Shown here: positions 9,236-18,086 of the stretch, piece by piece | How positions within the stretch are numbered: the stretch's first letter is position 1 | Layout of the letters: every line of letters begins with the position of its first letter | From: Pseudomonas fluorescens | GTDB lineage: Bacteria > Pseudomonadota > Gammaproteobacteria > Pseudomonadales > Pseudomonadaceae | DNA: 64,000 bases | Assembly: GCF_902498065.1 (NCBI RefSeq) | Contig: NZ_CABVIR010000001.1 | Location: 1,178,001 to 1,242,000 of the forward strand | Direction of reading: 5' to 3' | The notes under the pieces: generated by a model | What the model was told of the DNA's origin: nothing | The model's input: the letters and a program-made list of their open reading frames with translations, nothing else | Database searches by the model: none | Translations under genes and position numbers: made by a program

Positions 9236-10774
9236 TTAGCTGATGGCCTTCAAGGCCTGTTCCTGAAATTGAGCCAGCAGCACGCGCCGCAGCACCTTGC
9301 CCACTGGTGATTTGGGAATCTGATCGACGAACTGATAACGCCGTGGCCGCTTGAATTTGGCCAGGCCCGAAGCGATGCAATGGGCATCGAGGTCGTCTTC
9401 CGAGACCTCGGCGCGCAGCTTGATAAACGCGGCAATGATCTTGCCCCACTGCTCGTCGGGCAGACCGACCACCACCACTTCTTCCACTGCCGGGTGCAGA
9501 GAGAGCATGTTTTCGATTTCCGCCGGGCTGACGTTTTCGCCGCCGGTGATGATCAAGTCATCGACACGCCCCGTGACGAACAGATCACCCTCCAGATCGA
9601 AGTAGCCGATGTCACCGGTGAAATACCATCCATCACGCAAGGCCTTGGCGGTCGCTTCGGGGCGGTTCAGGTAGCCTTCGAACGCCTCGTCACTCGCCAG
9701 GTCGGCGATGATCTGGCCCTCCTCCATTGGGTTGACCTGCACGTCCGGCGTTTCAGCATCGATCGGCACCACGCGCACGCGCTGGTTCATTGCACTGCGC
9801 CCTGACGAACCGGGTTTGCGGCTGGCTTGCTGGTCGATGGTGAAGGTGTAGATCTCCGAGCTGCCGTAATGATTGACGAATAACTGCGGCTGGAACGCCT
9901 GCTCGACGCGACGCATCAAACCGTCGCTCATCGGTGCACCGGCAAAGCCGATTTTCTCCACACTGGCGACTCGCTCGCGGGCAAAGGCCGGGTGTTCGAT
10001 GAGCATGTGGTAGAGCGTCGGCACCAGGTACAGGTTGCTGACCTTTTCCCGCTCGATGGCCTGCAGGGTGGCTTCCACGTCGAACTTCGGCACACAGACG
10101 AAATGTCCGTCGATCAGCGCCATGGACAACAACGAACGCACGCCCATGGTGTGGTAAAGCGGCATGACACCCAGCGTGCACTCGCTCTGGCGGTAGAGGT
10201 TTTGCGCGACGTGGGCAACCGCCGCGGCGCGTTCACTACGGTGCCGACGCGGCACGCCTTTGGGCTTGCTGGTGGTTCCGGAGGTGTACAGCAGCAGTGA
10301 AAAGTCTTCGGCGTCGGCCTGCAAAATGATGCCGGAGGGGGTCTGCGAACACAGTTCCTCGAAACTCAGGTCGGTGTTGGCGGCACGGAGCCCGGTGGCG
10401 ATCCGTGGCAGCCTTGTGGCTACGCTGCAACCGGCCACGGCGGTCACGGTAGCGTCGTCGTAAGCCACTGCACGGATTTGCGCGTCTTCGATGCAGTAAC
10501 CCAGTTCCTCGGCAGTCGAACGCCAGTTCAACGGGGTCATGACGATGCCCGCAAACTGACAGGCCCAATGCAGGGTTGCCATCTGCCAGCGGTTTTGCAT
10601 CACGACCAGCAGTCGATCACCGCGTTGCAGCCCAAGGCATTGCAAGCCCCAAGCGGCGCTCTGGATATCGACGAACCAGTCTTCATAGGTTTTCTTCAAT
10701 GCACCGTCACTGACCGCCACGGCGTGCGGCCGGCGTTCAACGGCAGCGAGGAAACTGCGTCCGAGATCGAACAT
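9236..10774 (-). CDS. hmfD: Acyl-CoA ligase (AMP-forming), probable 2-furoyl-CoA synthetase
   Basis: A 512-residue adenylate-forming enzyme. Motifs include the P-loop-like LLYTSGTTSKPKGVP, the A5 region NHYGSSEIYTF, the A7/A8 block YFTGDIGYFDLEGDLFVTGRVDDLIITGGENVSP and the C-terminal catalytic lysine in PKSPVGKVLRR. It would activate an aromatic acid to its CoA thioester with ATP. ATG 10774 (MFDLGRSF) is preferred: AAAGGGG lies 10 bp upstream and it clears the hmfC stop at 10780; the longer frame to 10861 overlaps hmfC. Between the FeS subunit and the crotonase, this is the position of hmfD. A different carboxylic acid substrate cannot be excluded. Confidence 0.75.
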   Translation of the reverse strand: MFDLGRSFLAAVERRPHAVAVSDGALKKTYEDWFVDIQSAAWGLQCLGLQRGDRLLVVMQNRWQMATLHWACQFAGIVMTPLNWRSTAEELGYCIEDAQIRAVAYDDATVTAVAGCSVATRLPRIATGLRAANTDLSFEELCSQTPSGIILQADAEDFSLLLYTSGTTSKPKGVPRRHRSERAAAVAHVAQNLYRQSECTLGVMPLYHTMGVRSLLSMALIDGHFVCVPKFDVEATLQAIEREKVSNLYLVPTLYHMLIEHPAFARERVASVEKIGFAGAPMSDGLMRRVEQAFQPQLFVNHYGSSEIYTFTIDQQASRKPGSSGRSAMNQRVRVVPIDAETPDVQVNPMEEGQIIADLASDEAFEGYLNRPEATAKALRDGWYFTGDIGYFDLEGDLFVTGRVDDLIITGGENVSPAEIENMLSLHPAVEEVVVVGLPDEQWGKIIAAFIKLRAEVSEDDLDAHCIASGLAKFKRPRRYQFVDQIPKSPVGKVLRRVLLAQFQEQALKAIS

Positions 10775-10779
10775 TATTG

Positions 10780-11280
10780 TTATACCCCTTTGTTCGTTTG
10801 GCGCTGGGTAGCGACTTCGAGCACGGCCTGGACGATGCCGGTGTAGCCCGTACAGCGACATAGATGCCCCGAAAGCATGTCGCGTACCTGGGTCTCGTCC
10901 GGGCTGGGTACCCGTTCAAGGAAATCCACGCAGGACATGAGAATGCCCGCAGTGCAAAAGCCGCACTGCAAGGCGTGATGACGGCGAAAGGCTTGTTGCA
11001 GATCGCTCAGTGTGTCGTCGTCGGCCAGGGACTCGACGGTCTCGATACGCCGCTCGTGCCCCTGTACCGCGAGCATCAGGCAGGAACGCATGGCGACTCC
11101 GTCCACCAGCACCGTGCAGGCACCGCAGACACCGTGTTCGCATCCGACATGGACACCGGTGGCACCGAGGTCGTGGCGCAGGAAGTCGCATAGTTGGGTC
11201 CGCGGTTCAGCCAGCGCTTCGCGGGCGCGGCCATTGAGTTCCAGGCGAATCGGAAAGGTTTGGTCGGCAGTTACACGCAT
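10780..11280 (-). CDS. hmfC: (2Fe-2S) subunit of molybdenum hydroxylase, probable 2-furoyl-CoA dehydrogenase
   Basis: A 166-residue iron-sulfur subunit with both clusters intact. The N-terminal plant-type ferredoxin domain has Cys47, Cys52, Cys55 and Cys67. The C-terminal helical domain has CGFC (106/109) and CRC (141/143). This matches the CoxS/XdhA small-subunit family, which passes electrons from the molybdenum centre to FAD. It starts 3 bp after the stop of the FAD subunit and ends 6 bp before the ligase start, so the genes are translationally close. Together with HmfA and HmfB it should hydroxylate furoyl-CoA at C5 using water. Confidence 0.85.
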   Translation of the reverse strand: MRVTADQTFPIRLELNGRAREALAEPRTQLCDFLRHDLGATGVHVGCEHGVCGACTVLVDGVAMRSCLMLAVQGHERRIETVESLADDDTLSDLQQAFRRHHALQCGFCTAGILMSCVDFLERVPSPDETQVRDMLSGHLCRCTGYTGIVQAVLEVATQRQTNKGV

Positions 11281-11282
11281 AT

Positions 11283-12089
11283 TCAGACTCCTTCGATCAG
11301 CTGATGACCCAGCTCGCGAATCAGTTGGCGGCGATAGGCAGCGCTGGCCTGCACATCGTCTTGTGCGTCGAGCGACCAGGCGGTTTGATTGAGCGCGTCC
11401 GGCAGCCCCGCACCACGAGGCAGACTGCGACGTTGCGGACGGTCAGCGACCCCGCCGATGCCAAGTTCGACCTGGTCCGCGCCGATGGCCGCGGCCAGGG
11501 AGACAATTGCAAAGTCGCCGTGGCGCATGGCGATTTCGCGGAAGCGATAGGTGATGCCTTCACGTTTGAGCGGAAAACGCACCTCGACGACCAGTTCGTC
11601 TGCACGCTTGTCGGTGGTGAGAATGCCTTGGAAGAAGTCGGCAGCCTTGACGATGCGCTTGCCTTTTTTCGACTCGAGAACGATCTCGCCGCCCAGCGTC
11701 ACCAGGCACAGCGGCAACTCGGCGCTGGGGTCGGCGTGAGCCACCGAACCGCAGACCGTGCCGCGATTACGCGTCTGGAAGTGACCGATCCAGGGCATCG
11801 CCAGTGCCAATAAAGGCACCTCGTCCATCAGGGTCGAACGCGCCAGCAACTGCGCCTGTCGTACCCCGGCACCTACCGCCAGGCAATCCTTGCGCAGTTC
11901 GATATAGGCCAGTTCAGCCACATGATTGATATCGATCAGTAACTTGGGTTGAGCCAGGCGCATGTTCAGCACCGCCATCAGCGATTGGCCACCGGCGATG
12001 ATGCGAGCTTCCTGGCCGTACTCGGCGAGCAACTCCACCACCTGACGACGGGTGTCAGCCCGAACGTAATCGAAAGCAGCCGGTTTCAT
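11283..12089 (-). CDS. hmfB: FAD-binding subunit of molybdenum hydroxylase, probable 2-furoyl-CoA dehydrogenase
   Basis: A 268-residue CoxM/XdhB-type subunit. The two FAD-binding patterns are AGGQSL (about residues 32-37) and NRGTVCGSVAHADPSAELP (about 105-123). The C-terminal domain has the CO-dehydrogenase flavoprotein fold. ATG 12089 is supported by GGAGG 7 bp upstream. It overlaps the stop of hmfA by 4 bp (ATGA), showing translational coupling in this operon. A frame beginning at 12143 would add 18 residues unlike the family. Confidence 0.85.
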   Translation of the reverse strand: MKPAAFDYVRADTRRQVVELLAEYGQEARIIAGGQSLMAVLNMRLAQPKLLIDINHVAELAYIELRKDCLAVGAGVRQAQLLARSTLMDEVPLLALAMPWIGHFQTRNRGTVCGSVAHADPSAELPLCLVTLGGEIVLESKKGKRIVKAADFFQGILTTDKRADELVVEVRFPLKREGITYRFREIAMRHGDFAIVSLAAAIGADQVELGIGGVADRPQRRSLPRGAGLPDALNQTAWSLDAQDDVQASAAYRRQLIRELGHQLIEGV

Positions 12090-15085
12090 TGCGCACCTCC
12101 CTTGCCAAACAGCGCGCCAAGCGAGGCCCGCAGTCGCGCCCACCAGCCGGTGGAGATGGCTTGGCCGCTGACCCGTTGCGACAAGCGAGTAAAGATTTGT
12201 CCGATGATCACTTTCGAGGCCCCTTGCAACATTCGGCCGCCGACCGCGGCGACTTTGCCGCTGACCGCCACCTGGTATTGGTATTCCAGACGTGTGTGGC
12301 CATTTTCCAGTTCGACGAAACGCACCTTGGCCTGACCTTGAGCCGAGCCCATCGAGCTGCTGCCGGAACCGGACAGACGCAATGAATGCGGTGGGTCCAG
12401 ATCACTCAGGGCGACCTTGGCCTCGAAGCGCGCACGGATCATGCCGACGCCGACGGTGACGTCTGCGCGGTAACGGTTTTCGCCTTCAAGCACGAGGTCG
12501 TGACAACCGGGAATAATCGCCGCCAGCGTCTGCGGGTCGAGCAAGGTATCGAAGACCTGTTGCGGCGAAGCAGGAATCACCACCGAGTCGTTGGCCCGCA
12601 GTGCCGGTCCACCGGCAGGTGCTGCGTCCAGGTCTTCATCGGGCTCCATACCTGCGGGCCGTGCCGGCTCGTCAATCCCGATTAGCGTGCGTACTTTCGA
12701 TGGCGTCAGCGGCAGACGGATGTCCGAGCGACCGAGGGCGTCGGCCACCGCGTTGGCAATGCACACCGGCGTGCTCATATTGTTGCCCTCGCCCACACCC
12801 TTGGCACCCAGCGGGGTGAATGGCGATGGCGTTTCCATGTGCAGGATCACCGGTTCGATCACTTCCGGTGCGGTCGGCACCAGATAATCGGCGAAGGTCC
12901 CTGAGAGGAAACTGCCGTCCTCGCCATAGGCGAACTCTTCCATCAGCGCCGCGCCGAGGCCTTGGGTGAAGCCACCACGAATCTGGCCATCGACCAGCGC
13001 CGGGTTGAGCAGGCGGCCGGCGTCATGGCAGGTGACGTAGCGATCGATGTGGATCTCGCCGGTCATGCGGTCGATTTCCAGACCACAGATGTCGAAGACA
13101 AAGCCGTAGCACAGCGAGCTGTTGACCTGATCCTGGTCGTCCGGGGCCACCAATTGCGGCGGGCTCCAGAACGCGGTTTCGCGCAGTCCGCCACTTTCAC
13201 CTTCCGGCAGCAGGCCCGGCGACCAGTGGGTCGCACCGGCAATCCGATGGAATGGCGCGACCGCTCCGCCATTGACCACAAAAATCTTGCCGCCGGCGAA
13301 ACGAATATCTTCGGGGCTGGCCTGCAATTGCTCGGCGGCAATCGCGGCGAGGCGATCGCGGATCTTCAGCGCCGCCTTGTAGACGGCACCGGCCACAGCG
13401 CCGGCGAAGCGGCTGGAATAGTTGCCCGAGGCAATCGACCAAGCGTCCTTCTGGGTATCCAGTTCGACGTTGACCACGATGGATTCCAGCGCAACCCCAA
13501 GCACTTCAGCGACGACCTGAGCGACGGTGGTTTGATGGCCCTGCCCTTGCGGTGCCGAGGACACGTGCACACTGACGTCACCCAATGGGCCGACGTTGAT
13601 GGTGGCGGTGGCGACAGCGCCGTTTTTCGGACCGGCCTTGCGCCGCTCTTCGGGTGTCATCGCGGTGGTGATGTATCCCATGTTGGAAATCGAAGGCTCG
13701 ATGACGGCGGCATAACCGATGCCGTAGATCCGGCCTTCGGCACGCGCCTGATCACGACGTTCGAGCAACTCGTCGAGTCCACCGTCAGCCGCCGCCAAGG
13801 CAATGCCTGCCTGGTAATTGCCGGAATCGAGCAACGCACCGGCGGCCGCGCGATAAGGGAAGGCATCGGCCGGCACCAGGTTGCGGCGGATCACGTCCAA
13901 CGGATCAAGCTTCAACTGCACGGCGATGTGTTGCAGCAGACGCTCCAGGGCGAAATACACCTGTGGGCCACCAAAACCACGGTTCAGGCCGGAAGGGGTT
14001 TTGTTGGTCAGCACCACTCGGTTGCGCACTTGCAAATTACGGATCGCGTAGGCCCCCGTCAGGTTGCCGTGCATGCGGTAGAAAGTCGCCGGTTCAGGCG
14101 CTCTCAGGTAGGCACCACAATCGTCGATCTGGTCATAACGCAAAGCGGTGATACGCCCGTCTGCTTCTACCGCCGCTTCAATTTCGGTCACCCGATTGGT
14201 CGCCGAAGAAGCCCCCTGAAGATGTTCCAGACGGTCCTCGACCCACTTCACCGGTGCACCGACCTTGCGTGACGCCAAGCCCATCATCACCACGTAAGGG
14301 AAAACCCCTTGCTTGATGCCAAAGCTGCCACCGGAATCTTTCGGTGTACGCAAACGCAAGCGGTTGCCGGGCACATTCAGTGCCCGGGCCATGACCGTGT
14401 GCAACGCATAGGGGCCCTGGAAATTGGCCAGCACGTCATAAATGCCGGTGGCGCGTTCGTACTGAGCCAACACCACATAGCATTCGATGGGTGTGCAGGA
14501 ACTGCGCGGAAACTTCACTTTGAGCGAGACCTTGTGCGGCGCCTGCTCGAACGCCTGCTCCGGCTCGCCATAACGAAAGCGCCGTTCGTTGACCACGTTG
14601 CTGCCGACTGCTTCGTGCAGGATCGGTGCCTGTTCGGCGGTGGCCAGTTCCGGATCAATGATCGGGAGCAGCGGCTCGTATTCAACGCGCACCCCTTCGA
14701 TGGCGTCTTCGGCCAGATAGCGGCTCTCAGCGATCACCACGGCCACCGGCTCTCCGACGTAACGCACCTTGTCGACGGCGACGCACCAGTGCTCCATCGG
14801 CTGACGCACACCCACCGGAAACGGCAGCGCCCAGCGTTTGACGTCTTCGCCGACCAGCACGCCGTGCACGCCTTTCATCAGCAGCGCACTGGAAAAGTCC
14901 ACCGAGGTGATCCGCGCATGAGCGTGGGGTGAACGGATGATCGCCGCGTGTAGCGTTCCCGGAGGGATCGCAGCGTCATCGGCATAACAGCCGAGGCCGC
15001 GCAACAATGCGGCGTCCTCGACACGGGTCTGACGGGCGCCGATGTGGCCGGTCTGGCTTTCGGTAGCAGGCTGGAAACTAGTCAT
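12086..15085 (-). CDS. hmfA: Molybdopterin-binding large subunit fused to CoxG-like domain, probable 2-furoyl-CoA dehydrogenase
   Basis: A 999-residue protein. Residues 1 to about 800 are a xanthine-dehydrogenase-family large subunit: the N-terminal domain has VRYVGEPVAVVIAESRYLAEDA, and the conserved active-site glutamate is in KGVGEG (about 762-767). The substrate loop reads GLNRGFGGPQ, not the AYXCSFR loop of true CO dehydrogenase, so CO is not its substrate. From about residue 832 a second domain of 140 residues begins VVIPASPQQVFDTLLDPQTL, the START/SRPBCC fold of CoxG proteins, which are otherwise separate and help in assembly or membrane recruitment. It is the first gene of the operon. 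The Shine-Dalgarno before ATG 15085 is weak (AAGAG). Confidence 0.8.
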   Translation of the reverse strand: MTSFQPATESQTGHIGARQTRVEDAALLRGLGCYADDAAIPPGTLHAAIIRSPHAHARITSVDFSSALLMKGVHGVLVGEDVKRWALPFPVGVRQPMEHWCVAVDKVRYVGEPVAVVIAESRYLAEDAIEGVRVEYEPLLPIIDPELATAEQAPILHEAVGSNVVNERRFRYGEPEQAFEQAPHKVSLKVKFPRSSCTPIECYVVLAQYERATGIYDVLANFQGPYALHTVMARALNVPGNRLRLRTPKDSGGSFGIKQGVFPYVVMMGLASRKVGAPVKWVEDRLEHLQGASSATNRVTEIEAAVEADGRITALRYDQIDDCGAYLRAPEPATFYRMHGNLTGAYAIRNLQVRNRVVLTNKTPSGLNRGFGGPQVYFALERLLQHIAVQLKLDPLDVIRRNLVPADAFPYRAAAGALLDSGNYQAGIALAAADGGLDELLERRDQARAEGRIYGIGYAAVIEPSISNMGYITTAMTPEERRKAGPKNGAVATATINVGPLGDVSVHVSSAPQGQGHQTTVAQVVAEVLGVALESIVVNVELDTQKDAWSIASGNYSSRFAGAVAGAVYKAALKIRDRLAAIAAEQLQASPEDIRFAGGKIFVVNGGAVAPFHRIAGATHWSPGLLPEGESGGLRETAFWSPPQLVAPDDQDQVNSSLCYGFVFDICGLEIDRMTGEIHIDRYVTCHDAGRLLNPALVDGQIRGGFTQGLGAALMEEFAYGEDGSFLSGTFADYLVPTAPEVIEPVILHMETPSPFTPLGAKGVGEGNNMSTPVCIANAVADALGRSDIRLPLTPSKVRTLIGIDEPARPAGMEPDEDLDAAPAGGPALRANDSVVIPASPQQVFDTLLDPQTLAAIIPGCHDLVLEGENRYRADVTVGVGMIRARFEAKVALSDLDPPHSLRLSGSGSSSMGSAQGQAKVRFVELENGHTRLEYQYQVAVSGKVAAVGGRMLQGASKVIIGQIFTRLSQRVSGQAISTGWWARLRASLGALFGKGGAQ

Positions 15086-15137
15086 TTTTTTCGCGGCTCT
15101 TGTTGTTGTGCAGCGCGATAGCGTTAGAGCCGAGTGT

Positions 15138-15162
15138 GTGAGAAAGGCGCAGGGAGCGCCTT
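15138..15162 (-). terminator. Probable rho-independent terminator of the GGDEF-EAL gene
   Basis: On the minus strand a 7-bp GC-rich stem (AAGGCGC / GCGCCTT, loop TCCCT) is followed by TCTCAC. It lies about 90 bp beyond the stop at 15249 and before hmfA. It would separate transcription of the signalling gene from the hmf operon. Confidence 0.5.
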
Positions 15163-15192
15163 GCCTGGGGAGAGGGAGTTCTGCGCTGGGGT

Positions 15193-15237
15193 CTGAAAAT
15201 TTGCCTTAGCGTCTGATTTTCAGGTCTGGGTCCAGAC
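15193..15237 (-). promoter_or_regulatory. Two inverted repeats upstream of hmfA, possible operator
   Basis: Between the GGDEF-EAL stop and hmfA lie CTGAAAAT...ATTTTCAG (15193-15223, 15-bp spacer) and directly after it the dyad GTCTGG-GT-CCAGAC (15224-15237). The hmf promoter must be in this 163-bp gap. These dyads are the only strong symmetry there and could bind a regulator of the hmf genes. However, the terminator-like stem at 15138-15162 would lie between them and hmfA, so the promoter position is unclear. Confidence 0.35.
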
Positions 15238-15248
15238 AGAATTGGCGG

Positions 15249-17459
15249 TCAGGGATGGGACGCGGGATGGCTCAGGAAAGCTTCGATGTCTGCATAGGGC
15301 ATTGGTTTGGCAAAGTAATACCCCTGAAAAACATCGCAGCGACTGCCCTTCAGGAAATCCACCTGAGACGCCGTTTCCACACCTTCGGCGACCACCGTCA
15401 GGCTGAGGTGATGGGCCATGGAAATTATGCCTTGGGTGATCGCAGCATCGTGATGGTCGGTGGCGATTTCCTGGATGAACGAGCGGTCAATCTTGATCTT
15501 GTCGATGGGCAAACGCTTGAGGTAGCTGAGGCTGGAAAAACCGGTGCCGAAATCATCGAGCGCAATGCGCACCCCCAATGCCTTGAGCCGGTGCAACGTG
15601 TCGATCGCCTGTTCAGCGTTATGCAACAGAAGCGATTCGGTGATCTCCAACTCCAGTTGCTCACCATAGAGTCCGTGTTTCTCCAGGGTGGCTTGGACAT
15701 ACTGGACGAAATGGCCACGCTGAAAATGCATCGGCGAAATATTCACCGCCATCGAGATGCCGGTGATGCCCTGCTCGCCGAGCTGGCGCAGCTGCGCGCA
15801 GGCCGTATCGAGTACCCAAAGGCTCAGCGGGATGATCTGACCACTGTCCTCTGCCACCGGCACAAACACAGCGGGTGAGATAAATCCTTTTTCAGGATGC
15901 TCCCAGCGCAGCAACGCTTCGATCCCGACCACCCGCCCCGTGCGCGCCTCTATCTGCGGTTGATAATGCAGCTTGAACGATTGAGTTTCGATAGCCTTTT
16001 GCAGGTCATTGCGCAGGCTCGCGTGCTCGCAAACGCGCTGATTGAGATCGCTGGTGTACCACTGAAAGTTGTTGCGCCCTTGCTGCTTGGCTTTGTACAT
16101 GGCCATGTCAGCCTGCTGGATCAACTGCATCGGCTGCTCGATGTGACCATCGCTCAGGGTGATGCCGATACTTGCACTCACGTGCAGGTCAATGCCCTGG
16201 ATGCAGTAGGGTCTGGCAATGCTGGCCATCAAGCGCTCGACCACCGGTACAACGTCCTCATCACGAAGCAGGTCCGGCAGCAGCACGATAAATTCGTCAC
16301 CGCCCATGCGCACGATGGTGTCACCGGGACGAACCTGCCGGGTCATACGCTGCGCCACCTCAATCAGCACCTGATCGCCGAAGTAATGCCCGATCGAATC
16401 GTTGATGGATTTGAATCCATCCAGGTCAATGCACATCACCGCCAGACGACGCTTACGCCGACGACTGATGTGACAATCCAGAACAAGCCGGTCTTCAAGC
16501 GAAACACGGTTAAGCAAACCGGTCAGCCGGTCATGGCTGGCATTGAAGCTCAATTGGCGCTCGAAATGCTTCTGCTCGCTGATGTCTCGGGCTATGCCAA
16601 ATACCCCGACGATCTCTCCGTTGACCATGATCGGCAGGTTGGAAATGTCCATGGTCAGCAATTTATCACTCTCGTCGAGAAGCCGTGCCTCGAAGCGTTG
16701 AGGCTCTCCAGCGCGGGCTGCGGAAAAATGCTGACTGACCCGTTCCAGGTCTTCTTCGAGCAACAGGCGGGAAAAGTGATGACCGAGGAAATCGGTTGCG
16801 GTGTGCGGTTTCAGCTTCAGGCCTGCCGGATTCACACTCTGGATGTTGCCGGCCAGATCGAGGGCGAACACCGGGTTGGGGTTGTAGGTGAACAATGATC
16901 GAAAACGTTGTTCGCTTTCCTCCAGACGTTGGCCGTCACGTTCGCGGCGGATCGCAATGACTGCCAGTTGGGCTGCAAAGGCCAATCGTTGAATCTGCGC
17001 CTCGTCCGGCGCATGGGCGCGGTTCTGGTACAGGGCAAATGTACCCAACACGTTTCCTTGATGGGAGAGCAACGGCACCGACCAGCAGGAACGCAGGTTA
17101 TGCCCCAGCGCCAGGCTGCGGAAACGCTCCCAGTTTGGGTCCTGGGCGATGTCTTCGGTGACCACAAGCTCGCGCCGGAATGCTGCGGTGCCGCAGGTTC
17201 CTTCCTGTGGACCAATGGCCATTCCATGAATCGCCTCGCTGTACTCGGCCGGCAGCCCGGGCGCCGCGCCGCTTAGCAAGTGTTTGCCCTCGGCATCAGT
17301 GAGCAGGATAGAGCAGAAGGTTTCGGGGGTCTGTGCGTCGTGCATCTGACAGATGGCGCAGAGTATGTCGCCCAGATGATGGTCGGTCGCGATCATGCCG
17401 AGAATGTCACGTTGCGACTCGGGGAAGGTCTTGCTGTGAAAGCTCGGACGAGTATTCAT
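15249..17459 (-). CDS. GAF-PAS-GGDEF-EAL cyclic-di-GMP signalling protein
   Basis: A 736-residue cytoplasmic protein without membrane segments. Domain order: GAF (about 20-165), PAS (about 180-290, SEQRFRSLFTYNPNPVFALD), GGDEF (about 300-465, signature RMGGDEFIVLLPD) and EAL (about 480-730, EALLRWEHP and DDFGTGFSSLSYLKRLP). Both catalytic signatures look intact, so it could make and degrade c-di-GMP. ATG 17459 is chosen: AGGA is 6 bp upstream, and 78 codons of a longer frame (to 17693) look non-coding. It separates the furoate cluster from the accessory island. The GAF and PAS ligands are unknown. Confidence 0.9.
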   Translation of the reverse strand: MNTRPSFHSKTFPESQRDILGMIATDHHLGDILCAICQMHDAQTPETFCSILLTDAEGKHLLSGAAPGLPAEYSEAIHGMAIGPQEGTCGTAAFRRELVVTEDIAQDPNWERFRSLALGHNLRSCWSVPLLSHQGNVLGTFALYQNRAHAPDEAQIQRLAFAAQLAVIAIRRERDGQRLEESEQRFRSLFTYNPNPVFALDLAGNIQSVNPAGLKLKPHTATDFLGHHFSRLLLEEDLERVSQHFSAARAGEPQRFEARLLDESDKLLTMDISNLPIMVNGEIVGVFGIARDISEQKHFERQLSFNASHDRLTGLLNRVSLEDRLVLDCHISRRRKRRLAVMCIDLDGFKSINDSIGHYFGDQVLIEVAQRMTRQVRPGDTIVRMGGDEFIVLLPDLLRDEDVVPVVERLMASIARPYCIQGIDLHVSASIGITLSDGHIEQPMQLIQQADMAMYKAKQQGRNNFQWYTSDLNQRVCEHASLRNDLQKAIETQSFKLHYQPQIEARTGRVVGIEALLRWEHPEKGFISPAVFVPVAEDSGQIIPLSLWVLDTACAQLRQLGEQGITGISMAVNISPMHFQRGHFVQYVQATLEKHGLYGEQLELEITESLLLHNAEQAIDTLHRLKALGVRIALDDFGTGFSSLSYLKRLPIDKIKIDRSFIQEIATDHHDAAITQGIISMAHHLSLTVVAEGVETASQVDFLKGSRCDVFQGYYFAKPMPYADIEAFLSHPASHP

Positions 17460-18086
17460 GGTGGTTCCTGAAGACTCTCGAGGTCGTCCGGTCTTCAGAG
17501 AGCCTGAAACAGTGGGCGGCCGATCACTGTCCACTAGTGCGTCGGACGCGCACTCTATAGAGCACCGACCCGCAAAAAAAAGGCTCAGATCCAACATAAA
17601 AAACGGTATCAGATTGCCGCCGTTTGGCTGGAATGGTCGGGGTGCTCCGTTCTGCTGGGCCGGACAGTTCGGAAGCTGCAGCCCGGTTTCCATGAACTTG
17701 GACCCATGAACATTTCCATGCCATTAGCCTTCGGACGTGCCGCAGAACATAGTAACGGCCTGCCTATGAACATATGACATGGCCCACTTGTTAAACGAGG
17801 TGCTATGTTAAAAATGTTCATGAGTCTCGTAAGGCACTGATTCGACATATCTGCTTCTGGCATCCATTCTCTCAACGGGCCATGTCCTTCGTGTTCATGG
17901 CGAGTCATTGAATGAGGTGGCTGCCGATGAAACTGATTCAGTGCCGTTTCTCTTCAGGTCAGCGTGTTCCGCTGCTCGTGCACGCTGGCAACGCGGAGCC
18001 GTTGCTTGGTTTTTTTGAACTCCGCAGCTCGCGCAATCTTAAATCGAATTAGGCCAGATTGACCTAGTGTCTAAATGCGTATGTGT
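17460..18086. other. Intergenic region at left edge of the accessory island
   Basis: About 630 bp without a supported gene. It contains the GGDEF-EAL promoter at the left, copy A of the island repeat (see 17661-17795) and several scattered ATGAAC words: 17694-17699, 17706-17713, and in inverted orientation near 17813-17820 and 17887-17893. A short palindrome ACTGATTCAGT is near 17932. The region looks like a junction zone of an inserted segment. Confidence 0.45.
17661..17795 (-). repeat. Island repeat, copy A
   Basis: First of three copies of a composite direct repeat. The conserved core is 17765-17795: it begins TATGAACAT, continues GACAT and GCCCACTT, and ends GTTAAA; against copy C it differs at two of 31 positions. 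Sixty bp before the core is a second ATGAACAT (17706-17713), and 105 bp before it the word CGGACAGT (17661-17668). It lies 291 bp beyond the helicase stop. Confidence 0.7.

Noticed and set aside
12962..14272. Long open frame of 436 codons on the plus strand opposite hmfA
   Set aside because: It lies wholly inside a conserved gene, has no family resemblance and is a normal antisense shadow in GC-rich DNA.
12086..15085. CO dehydrogenase (CoxMSL) for the molybdenum hydroxylase
   Set aside because: The AYXCSFR loop of form I CoxL is missing (GLNRGFGGPQ instead), and a CoA ligase and crotonase are in the operon.
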